Origin: Endomicrobium sp.
GTDB lineage: Bacteria; Elusimicrobiota; Endomicrobiia; Endomicrobiales; Endomicrobiaceae
DNA length: 12,646 bases
NCBI GenBank assembly: GCA_031273645.1
Contig: JAISRM010000282.1
Location: forward strand, 1 to 12,646
Direction: 5' to 3'
The notes under the pieces are model-generated. The model was not told where the DNA came from. It did no database searches and saw only the letters and a list, made by a program, of their open reading frames with translations. The position numbers were made by a program, and so were the translations under genes. Positions 1-5,504 of the stretch are shown piece by piece (the first letter of the stretch is position 1; every line of letters starts with the position of its first letter).

Positions 1-335
1 AAATCGTATCCGCCTTTCTTTTCGCCCCAATTGTTTGCAGGCTGCTGCCAATATATTCCCGACCATCCGGCTCCCTGCGTCATTTTTGCGCTGTATGTAA
101 TCTTTATGCTTGTATTTCCACTTCGGGGCTTTTCCGTATTTGCTAAATTAATTTTTATGTCTCCGTAATCTCCCATCCAGCCTGACGGCGCAAAATGATT
201 CTCTTTTGAGGCGTTTTCTACATAAACTGCAAAAGGCTTAAAAGCCGGAGCAGACGCCGCTTTTTTCTGCGCAAAAGCCGCAGAAGCGCCGACTGCCAAT
301 ACTGCCGCTACCAACAAACTGACTGTTTTTTTCAT
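1..335 (-). CDS. Secreted protein with carbohydrate-binding-like domain, C-terminus cut by window edge
   Basis: The start is the ATG at 335 on the minus strand, preceded by a strong Shine-Dalgarno (AAGGGGG, 5 nt before the ATG). About 111 residues are present; the rest lies left of the window. Residues 1-24 form a clear signal peptide (MKKTVSLLVAAVLAVGASA, then AFA before QKK), so export is expected. The mature part reads FAVYVENASKENHFAPSGW, MGDYGDIKIN, SIKITYSAK, GAGWSGIYWQQPANNWG. From memory, this GWMGDYGDI...GAGW.G.YWQ.P.NNWG pattern occurs in a family of secreted bacterial proteins with a jelly-roll or galactose-binding-like fold, often hypothetical or near glycan-degrading enzymes. A glycan-binding role is inference. 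It points the same way as the sigma operon upstream, 85 bp away, but a weak terminator-like hairpin lies between, so it may be transcribed separately. Confidence 0.75.
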   Translation of the reverse strand, partial: MKKTVSLLVAAVLAVGASAAFAQKKAASAPAFKPFAVYVENASKENHFAPSGWMGDYGDIKINLANTEKPRSGNTSIKITYSAKMTQGAGWSGIYWQQPANNWGEKKGGYD

Positions 336-357
336 GCGATCCCCCTTTTTTATTTTT

Positions 358-374
358 GCGTATTTTTCATACGC
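358..374 (-). repeat. Small stem-loop in the leader of the secreted-protein gene
   Basis: GCGTAT and ATACGC form a perfect 6-bp inverted repeat around a 5-nt loop. It lies between the sigma-operon end and the Shine-Dalgarno of the gene starting at 335. No U-tract follows it on the minus strand, so it does not look like a terminator. It may be a leader hairpin or chance. Confidence 0.3.
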
Positions 375-400
375 TTGCGACAATAAGACAATTGTGAATT

Positions 401-423
401 AAAAAAAGCCGCGCAGTTTTTTA
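401..423 (-). terminator. Weak terminator-like hairpin after the sigma operon
   Basis: Immediately after the stop of the Spy/CpxP-like gene the minus strand reads A6, CTGCGCGGC, T7. The A and T tracts can pair around a GC core with a 2-nt bulge, and the T7 tract gives a U-rich end. The GC part is very short, so this is a weak or bidirectional terminator at best. Confidence 0.3.
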
Positions 424-795
424 TTCTTCAATTATGTTTTTGCGATACTGCGCCAAAAGTTTTTCGTAAATTACTTTTTGCTCGTCGTCTAAAAGGCTTT
501 TTATGTTTTCTCTTAATATATGAAGCTGTATTTTAATTTTAGGATCGACGGGTTTCATAATGCGGGCTATGGCGTTTTTGTGATCTGCAAGCACGTTAAA
601 CAGCAAAGCTCTTTGAACGTCGTTTAGTTTAAGCGCTTTTGTCAGAGGTTCAAGTTTTTCAAATTTGTAATGAAAACCGTAATTTGAGGGGTTAAATTTA
701 AACGCTATGCTGCTTAACAGAAAACCGCTGAGCAGCCCGAAGATAAATATCATAGCGCAGATAAAAGCCGTTTTTGTTTTTAGAGAAAATGCCAT
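421..795 (-). CDS. Membrane-anchored Spy/CpxP/CnrX-like (Metal_resist-type) periplasmic protein
   Basis: The protein has 124 residues. An N-terminal hydrophobic segment (about residues 9-32, AFICAMIFIFGLLSGFLLSS) acts as an uncleaved anchor or signal. The rest is an all-helical periplasmic part with the spaced pattern LKLNDVQ, then LRENIKSLLDDEQ, then LLAQYRK. This matches the style of LTxxQ/heavy-metal-resistance (Spy, CpxP, CnrX) proteins, where a first helix carries L.LT..Q and a second carries R..l..lLt.eQ. It is the last gene of a three-gene unit, 5 bp after the anti-sigma-like gene, with a Shine-Dalgarno (AGGA) inside that gene's end. By analogy with CnrYXH it could sense envelope or metal stress and act on the anti-sigma factor. 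No metal-binding His/Cys cluster is evident, so the ligand is unknown. Confidence 0.6.
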   Translation of the reverse strand: MAFSLKTKTAFICAMIFIFGLLSGFLLSSIAFKFNPSNYGFHYKFEKLEPLTKALKLNDVQRALLFNVLADHKNAIARIMKPVDPKIKIQLHILRENIKSLLDDEQKVIYEKLLAQYRKNIIEE

Positions 796-800
796 AAATG

Positions 801-1106
801 TTATCCTAAAATATATTTGTTTATATTATTGTCGGCGCAGCTGTCGCTTAAAACGTATCTGTGAACGTCTTCTATCGCGCCGGTTTTTGAAAAATGATCC
901 GGCTTAATAAAGTTTATGACCGCTATTGCCGCCGCAAGAAAAGCGACGGTTATAAGAGAAGTTTTCGCAGTTTTAAAAAAAGCGGCGCTGGCGCAGGAAG
1001 AATGAGAATTTAAACGGATATTTTCCATAACCCTTTCTTCAAAATCCGGTTTTGGTTTTGCTTTTTGAAGAGATTTCATTATAGCCGCAATATTTTTATC
1101 GTTCAT
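801..1106 (-). CDS. Single-pass membrane anti-sigma factor-like protein
   Basis: The protein has 101 residues and follows the sigma gene with a 4-base ATGA overlap, a classic sign of translational coupling and 1:1 production of sigma and anti-sigma. Layout: a charged cytoplasmic N-terminus (1-48) containing PKPDFEERVMENI, a motif style common in short anti-sigma factors; one transmembrane segment (about 50-67, SLITVAFLAAAIAVINFI); and a short outer tail of about 33 residues. The zinc-binding HxxxCxxC motif of ZAS anti-sigma factors is absent; only an isolated SHSSC is seen. The assignment rests on gene order and topology rather than on strong sequence identity. Its likely job is to hold the neighbouring ECF sigma factor at the inner membrane until a signal arrives through the Spy/CnrX-like protein. 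Confidence 0.6.
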   Translation of the reverse strand: MNDKNIAAIMKSLQKAKPKPDFEERVMENIRLNSHSSCASAAFFKTAKTSLITVAFLAAAIAVINFIKPDHFSKTGAIEDVHRYVLSDSCADNNINKYILG

Positions 1107-1672
1107 TTTATTTCCTTTTTTATGATTTCTTTCAATTTGTTTCTGGCTCTAAAAAGCCGTATTTTAACTTTTTGCCGCGAAATTTTAAGAATGTCCGCTA
1201 TTTCTTTATAGGAAATATCTTCCATTTCCCTTAAAGTTATTACGGCTTTATATTTGTCGGGCAGAGCGCTTATGCATTTTCTTATGAGCGTTTGCATTTC
1301 TTTAGATAATAAAATATTTTCCGCGCAAAGAGTTTTATCTTCTATTAAATCTTTAAGATAAAGCGATTCTTCTTGACCTATAGGCGCGTCTAAGTCGGCC
1401 GCATTATGTTTTTTTCTGCTTAAGGCGGAGCAGCATTCGTTTACGGCAATTCTGTAAAGCCATGTTGAAAAAGCCGATTTCTTTAAAAAAGAATTTAAAT
1501 TTGAATACGCTTTTAAAAAAACTTTTTGCGCTATGTCTTCGCTCTCGTCGGCGTTTGCCGTAAAAGAGAAAGCTATATTATAAATTCTGTCTTTATATTT
1601 TGAAATCAGAGACTTATAAGCTTTGAGATGTCCCTGTTTAGTAAGTTCTATAAGCTGCAAATCGTCAAACAT
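1103..1672 (-). CDS. ECF-family RNA polymerase sigma factor (sigma-70 family)
   Basis: The protein has 189 residues, typical for ECF sigma factors. Region 2 (about residues 7-85) includes AYKSLISKYKDRIYNIAFSF, DESEDIAQKVFLKAY, and the -10-binding FSTWLYRIAVNECCSALSR. Region 4 (about 125-182) contains ALPDKYKAVITLREMEDIS, YKEIADILKISRQKVKIRLF and RARNKLK, a clear helix-turn-helix for the -35 element. I chose the ATG at 1672 because AAAGG lies 5-6 nt upstream and the family begins there. The longer open frame starting at 1813 only adds 47 residues overlapping the methyltransferase gene. It overlaps the anti-sigma gene by ATGA and lies 47 bp after the methyltransferase. A sigma-E-like promoter just upstream suggests autoregulation. 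The target genes cannot be told from this window. Confidence 0.92.
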   Translation of the reverse strand: MFDDLQLIELTKQGHLKAYKSLISKYKDRIYNIAFSFTANADESEDIAQKVFLKAYSNLNSFLKKSAFSTWLYRIAVNECCSALSRKKHNAADLDAPIGQEESLYLKDLIEDKTLCAENILLSKEMQTLIRKCISALPDKYKAVITLREMEDISYKEIADILKISRQKVKIRLFRARNKLKEIIKKEIK

Positions 1673-1685
1673 GTTTACCTTTATA

Positions 1686-1714
1686 TTAGACTTGCCGCAA
1701 AAGCAAAAAGTTAC
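1686..1714 (-). promoter_or_regulatory. Candidate ECF (sigma-E-like) autoregulatory promoter
   Basis: On the minus strand GTAACTT (1714-1708) and GTCTAA (1691-1686) are separated by 16 bp. E. coli sigma-E promoters have GGAACTT, a 15-17 bp spacer and GGTCTAA-like -10 boxes. The position directly before an ECF sigma gene fits autoregulation. A weakness is the leader: transcription would start about 8 nt before the ATG, leaving the Shine-Dalgarno near the very 5' end. Confidence 0.35.
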
Positions 1715-1719
1715 GCTTT

Positions 1720-2475
1720 TTATGTATTTTTTGACAGCTCGTACATTATTATTGAAGCCGCCGCTGCGGCATTTAGCGACTGCGCGCCGCCTTTCATCTG
1801 TATTTTTACGCAAAAGTCAGACGCGCGCTCGGTTTCTTCCTGAATGCCTCCGCCTTCATTTCCTATTATTAAAGCGATTTTTCCTTTAAATGCCGGCATT
1901 TGTGAAAGATCTTTGCCTTTAAGAGAGGCCGCAAGCGTTTGAATTTTTTCTTGTTTCATAATTTTCATAATATCCCGACAGTCTATATCGTTTATAAAAG
2001 GAACTTTAAATATCGATCCCATTGTTGAACGCGCCGCTTTGCTTGAATATATGTCGGCGCTGCCCTTAGATATGAAAACGCCTTTTGCCCCGAAAGCATG
2101 CGCGGAACGAATTATTGCGCCGAGATTTCCGGGATCTTGAATATTTTCCAAAATTAAAAAAAATCCGTTTTGTCTGAGGATTTCCTGCGCGTCGTAAACT
2201 CTTTTTTCAACAGCGGCAATTATTCCCTGCGGAGTTTTTGTAGAAGAGAGCTTGTCAAAGAGTTTTGGCGGCAAAACAAAAGAGTTTTCAGGGACAGTCC
2301 CTTTATAATCTTTAGACACAAACAGCGCGCGCGCCCGCCAGCCGCCGTCAATTTCTGAAATTTGCTTTTTGCCTTCAACAAGAAAAAGACCTTTCTGGTC
2401 CCGTGCGTTTTTTTCTTTCAGCTCAAGAGCTTCTCTATAGATTTTATTATTTCGGCTTTCAATAAACATAAACAT
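1720..2475 (-). CDS. TrmH/SpoU-family RNA 2'-O-ribose methyltransferase
   Basis: The protein has 251 residues and is a SAM-dependent SPOUT methyltransferase of the rRNA/tRNA 2'-O-ribose type. The N-terminal substrate-binding part (about 20-95) has the typical GLFLVEGKKQISE and TPQGIIAAVE. The catalytic trefoil-knot domain (about 103-251) has motif 1 NIQDPGNLGAIIRSAHAFGA (Asn111, Arg123), motif 2 LIIGNEGGGI (about 202-211) and motif 3 IQMKGGAQSLNAAAAAS with SLN at 233-235. These are the residues that bind SAM and support dimer formation. The layout resembles 23S rRNA Gm methyltransferases such as RlmB and YsgA, but the exact target base cannot be read from the sequence. The start at 2475 fits the family; ATG 2469 is an alternative, and the Shine-Dalgarno is weak. 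The open frame extends upstream to 2559 without family similarity. Confidence 0.9.
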   Translation of the reverse strand: MFMFIESRNNKIYREALELKEKNARDQKGLFLVEGKKQISEIDGGWRARALFVSKDYKGTVPENSFVLPPKLFDKLSSTKTPQGIIAAVEKRVYDAQEILRQNGFFLILENIQDPGNLGAIIRSAHAFGAKGVFISKGSADIYSSKAARSTMGSIFKVPFINDIDCRDIMKIMKQEKIQTLAASLKGKDLSQMPAFKGKIALIIGNEGGGIQEETERASDFCVKIQMKGGAQSLNAAAAASIIMYELSKNT

Positions 2476-2584
2476 ATTTTTATCACTTATTAAAAAAAAA
2501 GGCAATACGCGGCTTGCGGCTCTGCACCCGGAATGCGCCCGAAGGGTGAAAAATGGCATTGAAATTCGCGCTGTTTTCTTAAAA

Positions 2585-2613
2585 TAGACAAAGAAACATT
2601 AAAAATATATAAT
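2585..2613 (+). promoter_or_regulatory. Near-consensus sigma-70 promoter for the beta-barrel-pgi unit
   Basis: TAGACA (2585-2590, 5 of 6 to TTGACA) and a perfect TATAAT (2608-2613) are separated by exactly 17 bp. Transcription would start near 2620, about 33 nt before the beta-barrel ATG, leaving room for the strong GGAGG ribosome site. The rest of the divergent intergenic region (2476-2652) shows nothing else clear. Confidence 0.75.
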
Positions 2614-2652
2614 GATTTCCTGTTTTGGCGATGGAATTTTAACGGAGGATAT

Positions 2653-3213
2653 ATGAAAAAATTTTTTAGGGCGTTTTCGGTTTTTGTTTTTATATGCGCT
2701 GCGTCTGCGGTAAATGCGGAAATGAACATAGTTCCAAAAGTCGCAATAGATATACCGGCTTCGCTGAGTTATGATTCCGCCGCGGATCAGGATGCAAAAA
2801 GAGGTTTTAATCTGTCGTTAGAAGTAAGAGGGGATATTTCTCAATATTTTATGTGGGGCGCAGGAAGCGCATACTTGTTTAACCGCGGCATAGCTGGCTG
2901 CGGTTCAGACAGCGATTTTTCTTTTATGTCCGTTTACGGCTCTCTCTTTTTTACGCCTTTCGGCTATTTTTATCAGGTCAAACCTTATATAAGAGTTAAT
3001 GCGGGTTACGATATTATTGCTTCAAACAATGCCGCAGATAAAACAAAAGGCGGCGTTACATGGGGCGGGGGCGTCGGCGTCGAATATAAAGATGTCGTCG
3101 GAGAAGTTTACGGAGCGCATCATTACGGAAGCGTTGAAAATCCCGATCCCATAGATTTTAAATACGTTCAAATAGGCATAGCTTTGGGATATAAATTTAA
3201 ATTGAAGAGTTAG
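2653..3213 (+). CDS. Small outer-membrane beta-barrel protein
   Basis: The protein has 186 residues. The start is supported by GGAGG 5 nt upstream of the ATG. Residues 1-22 form a signal peptide (MKKFFRAFSVFVFICAASA, VNA before EMN). The mature part alternates short amphipathic strands with turns: FNLSLEVRG, FMWGAGSAYLF, FSFMSVYGSLFFTPF, KPYIRVNAGYDII, VTWGGGVGVEYK, VVGEVYGAHHYG, YVQIGIALGYKFKL. This is the signature of an 8-strand-type outer-membrane barrel (OmpA/OmpW-like size), ending with a strand rich in Tyr and Phe. No specific family is recognised and function is unknown (porin, adhesion or structural roles are possible). It is the first gene of a unit with pgi, and its stop codon overlaps the pgi Shine-Dalgarno. 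Confidence 0.75.
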   Translation: MKKFFRAFSVFVFICAASAVNAEMNIVPKVAIDIPASLSYDSAADQDAKRGFNLSLEVRGDISQYFMWGAGSAYLFNRGIAGCGSDSDFSFMSVYGSLFFTPFGYFYQVKPYIRVNAGYDIIASNNAADKTKGGVTWGGGVGVEYKDVVGEVYGAHHYGSVENPDPIDFKYVQIGIALGYKFKLKS

Positions 3214-3226
3214 GAGAAAGACAAAA

Positions 3227-4879
3227 ATGAGCAAATACGAACTTACAAAAACGCCCGCGTGGCAAAATCTTGAAAAGCACCGCGCGCAAAACGCAAATCT
3301 TCATATAAGAGATTTGTTTAAAGACGAAAACAGATTTGACGAATTTTCAATATATAACGAAGATCTCGGCATACTTTTTGATTTTTCAAAAAATATAATC
3401 AGCCGCGAAACTTTTGCTCTTCTTATGGACTTTGCAAAAGCCGCAGAAATTGCGCAGTATGCGCAAAAGATGTTTTCCGGAGAGAAAATAAACTGGACGG
3501 AAAAAAGAGCCGTTTTGCACACCGCTTTAAGAAATGTAAGCAATACTCCCGTATATGTCGACGGCAAAGACATTATGCCCGAAATTAACGCCGTTCTTGA
3601 AAAAATGAAAAAATTCAGCGACGATTTAAGAAGCGGCAAACGCGCGGGGGCTTCCGGCAAAAAAATTACCGACATTGTAAACATAGGAATAGGCGGCTCT
3701 GATCTGGGTCCTAAAATGGCATGCGAGGCTTTAAAATATTACGGCGACGGTCCGGCTGCGCATTTTGTTTCAAACATCGACGGCGCAGACATTTACGAAA
3801 CTTTAAAAAAACTAAATCCCGAGACTTCTCTTTTTATAGTCGCGTCAAAAACTTTTACCACGCTTGAAACAATGACTAACGCTTTGACCGCAAGGAAATG
3901 GCTGGTTTCAAAACTTGGCGATCAGGCTGTGGCAAGCCATTTTGTCGCTCTTTCCACAAACGCAAAAAAAGTCAAAGAGTTTGGTATAGATGAAAACAAT
4001 ATGTTTGAATTTTGGGATTTTGTCGGCGGAAGATATTCTCTGTGGTCGGCGATAGGGCTGCCTATAGCATGTTTTATCGGTTTTGACAAATTCAAACAGA
4101 TGTTGGAAGGCGCTCATTATATAGACAAACATTTTTTAAACGCTCCTTATGAAAAAAATATTCCGGTTATTATGGCCGTTTTGGGTTTTTGGTATAACAA
4201 TTTTTTTGAGGCGCAAAGCCATGCGGTCCTTCCTTACAGCCAGTATCTTCACAGGTTTCCCGCTTATCTGCAGCAGGGGGACATGGAAAGCAACGGCAAA
4301 ACCGTAAATTTTGAAGGCGACAGAGTAAATTATCAGACGGGACCTATAATTTGGGGAGAACCCGGCACAAACGGACAGCATTCTTTTTACCAGCTTATCC
4401 ATCAGGGAACAAAACTCATTGCCTGCGATTTTATAGGTTTTGTAAATCCCCCTGAAAAAGTCGGAGATCATCACGAAAAACTTATGGCAAATTATTTTGC
4501 GCAGACGCAGGCGCTTGCTTTCGGGCTTACAAAAGAGCAGGTTATAGAAAATATGACAAAAGCGGGTTTTTCGCAGCAGGATATTGAAACTCTTGCTCCG
4601 CATAAAATTTTTTAAGGAAACAGACCTACAAACAGCATTTTGATAAACGAACTTACTCCTAAAACTCTTGGCGCTCTTATCGCTATGTACGAGCATAAAA
4701 TATTTGCGCAGGGGATAATGTGGAGAGTAAACAGCTTTGACCAGTGGGGCGTTGAACTTGGAAAAGTTCTGGCAAATATAATTTTGCCCGAGCTTACGGG
4801 CAAAGCCCAAAACCGCCACGATGCCTCTACGCAAAATTTAATAAAACATTTTAACGCCAAAACCTGCGCGGCAAAATAA
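3227..4879 (+). pseudogene. pgi: Glucose-6-phosphate isomerase, full-length frame interrupted by one in-frame TAA
   Basis: Pgi interconverts glucose 6-phosphate and fructose 6-phosphate in glycolysis and gluconeogenesis, in the cytoplasm. The frame from ATG 3227 (AGGAGA 9 nt upstream) to TAA 4879 has 551 codons, matching the usual length of about 550. Seen: phosphate-binding GIGGSDLG (154-161), signature GGRYSLWSAIGLP (Arg269), catalytic-base Glu354 in GDMESNGK, His385 in NGQHSF, and Lys513 in SFDQWGVELGK. Codon 463 (4613-4615) is TAA in F-stop-GNRPTNS, where the family has FEGNRPTNS. A single G-to-T change from GAA explains it. The tail after the stop stays in the same frame and is fully conserved, so decay is recent, the base is a sequencing error, or the stop is read through. 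A product ending at codon 462 would lack Lys513 and the C-terminal part and should be inactive. Start-to-stop pieces are 3227-4615 and 4616-4879. Confidence 0.9.
4613..4615 (+). other. Premature in-frame TAA inside pgi
   Basis: TAA replaces the expected Glu codon of the conserved FEGNRPTNS stretch. The following base is G (TAAG). Downstream codons remain in frame and family-like up to the natural TAA at 4877-4879. No Shine-Dalgarno is visible for a separate restart at TTG 4640. Confidence 0.9.
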
Positions 4880-4954
4880 GTCCGCATTTAATTTTCACAA
4901 AAAATTTACACCAAAATCCTTGCGGATTTGCCCGTATTGTGCTAAAAAATTAGT

Positions 4955-5452
4955 ATGACTGTAAAAAGAATCCTATCATTATTAATATGTTTTATGCTTA
5001 TAACGCCTGCATTTGCAGGCGTTGTTTGCGCTTCGTCGGTTTCAAAGGCGTGTTTTAACAGCGGAATTGCCGGCTATTATAACGCTTTGTCCGACGCGGC
5101 TTTTAAAATGGTTGATTTTGCCGTTTCCGGATTTATAACTTTAGAAACGCAAAACGCCCCTAAAAAAGAAAAACGCGAAAAAGAAGATCAAACAAACGCT
5201 TCTTCAGACAGCGCCGTTATAAAAACTCAGTCGGTTTTAAAAACCGTTAAAGGCGCTGCGCATTCCGGCGCTTATCTGCCTGCGCGGGTTTATGATATAA
5301 AATTCATTTTTACGGACTCTTCTTATTCTTTATTCAGCGGCTGGATGATTCTTCTTATGATAATGTTTATACTGTCGGTAAAAAAGCAAGACGATATAAT
5401 TGCGCATTTTAAATATTTTTCAAATAATAAACATCCGGTTTGCCGATATTAA
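4955..5452 (+). CDS. Secreted or membrane-anchored orphan protein of unknown function
   Basis: The protein has 165 residues and I do not recognise it. Residues 1-21 form a signal peptide (MTVKRILSLLICFMLITPAFA, with AFA before GVV). A middle region of about 110 residues includes a highly charged patch (APKKEKREKEDQ, about 68-79), followed by a Ser/Ala-rich stretch. A C-terminal hydrophobic segment (about 128-146, LFSGWMILLMIMFILSV) is followed by KKQDD, so the protein is probably inner-membrane anchored with a short cytoplasmic tail. The start has no visible Shine-Dalgarno. An in-frame TAA at 4943-4945 excludes a longer start, and the signal peptide supports ATG 4955. It lies 75 bp after pgi and 52 bp before the giant gene. 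Its last codons build a terminator and its first 25 codons contain a perfect inverted repeat, so its expression may be controlled at RNA level. Confidence 0.65.
   Translation: MTVKRILSLLICFMLITPAFAGVVCASSVSKACFNSGIAGYYNALSDAAFKMVDFAVSGFITLETQNAPKKEKREKEDQTNASSDSAVIKTQSVLKTVKGAAHSGAYLPARVYDIKFIFTDSSYSLFSGWMILLMIMFILSVKKQDDIIAHFKYFSNNKHPVCRY
5002..5023 (+). repeat. Perfect 10-bp inverted repeat inside the orphan gene's signal-peptide region
   Basis: AACGCCTGCA, TT, TGCAGGCGTT: a 22-base perfect palindrome around a 2-nt centre; as RNA, about 8-9 GC-rich pairs with a 4-nt loop. It codes for the end of the signal peptide and begins 47 nt after the ATG. No U-tract follows. It may slow early translation, bind a protein as a dyad, or be a copy of a dispersed palindrome. 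Confidence 0.7.
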
Positions 5453-5470
5453 ACCGGATGTTTTCTTTTT
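5429..5470 (+). terminator. Strong Rho-independent terminator overlapping the orphan gene's last codons
   Basis: AAACATCCGGTTT (5429-5441) and AAACCGGATGTTT (5451-5463) form a perfect 13-bp stem around a 9-nt loop, followed by the T-rich TCTTTTT. The stop codon TAA (5450-5452) lies at the loop/stem boundary, so the left arm is coding sequence. It should separate transcription of the orphan gene from the giant gene starting at 5505. Confidence 0.88.
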
Positions 5471-5504
5471 ATAAAATAATATTGCTTTTAAAAGGGGAAC
5501 TGAC

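Noticed and set aside
378..392. Direct repeat GACAAT, AA, GACAAT between the sigma operon and the secreted-protein gene
   Set aside because: Two 6-base copies in AT-rich DNA can arise by chance and no promoter pairing could be made from them.
1673..1813. N-terminal extension of the sigma factor starting at 1813
   Set aside because: The extra 47 residues are not sigma-like, overlap the methyltransferase gene's 3' end, and a good ribosome site precedes ATG 1672.
2477..2505. Possible minus-strand promoter TTGCCT, 17 bp, TAAAAA for the methyltransferase
   Set aside because: The -10 box abuts the ATG at 2475, so it would need a leaderless start at 2469, and the spacer is mostly a T run; not convincing.
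2476..2559. N-terminal extension of the RNA methyltransferase to 2559
   Set aside because: The extra 28 residues have no family similarity and run into the divergent promoter region; family length fits ATG 2475.
4640..4879. Independent small gene starting at TTG 4640
   Set aside because: It is in frame with pgi, is plainly the Pgi C-terminal part with the catalytic lysine, and has no ribosome site of its own.
4136..4887. Long minus-strand open frames opposite pgi, the beta-barrel gene and the giant gene
   Set aside because: They are antisense shadows of strongly coding plus-strand genes, with compositionally odd proteins and no ribosome sites.
4881..4930. Terminator after pgi (AAATCC, TTGC, GGATTT hairpin at 4914-4929)
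   Set aside because: Only 6 bp, AT-rich at the base and no T-tract after it; not enough to call a terminator.
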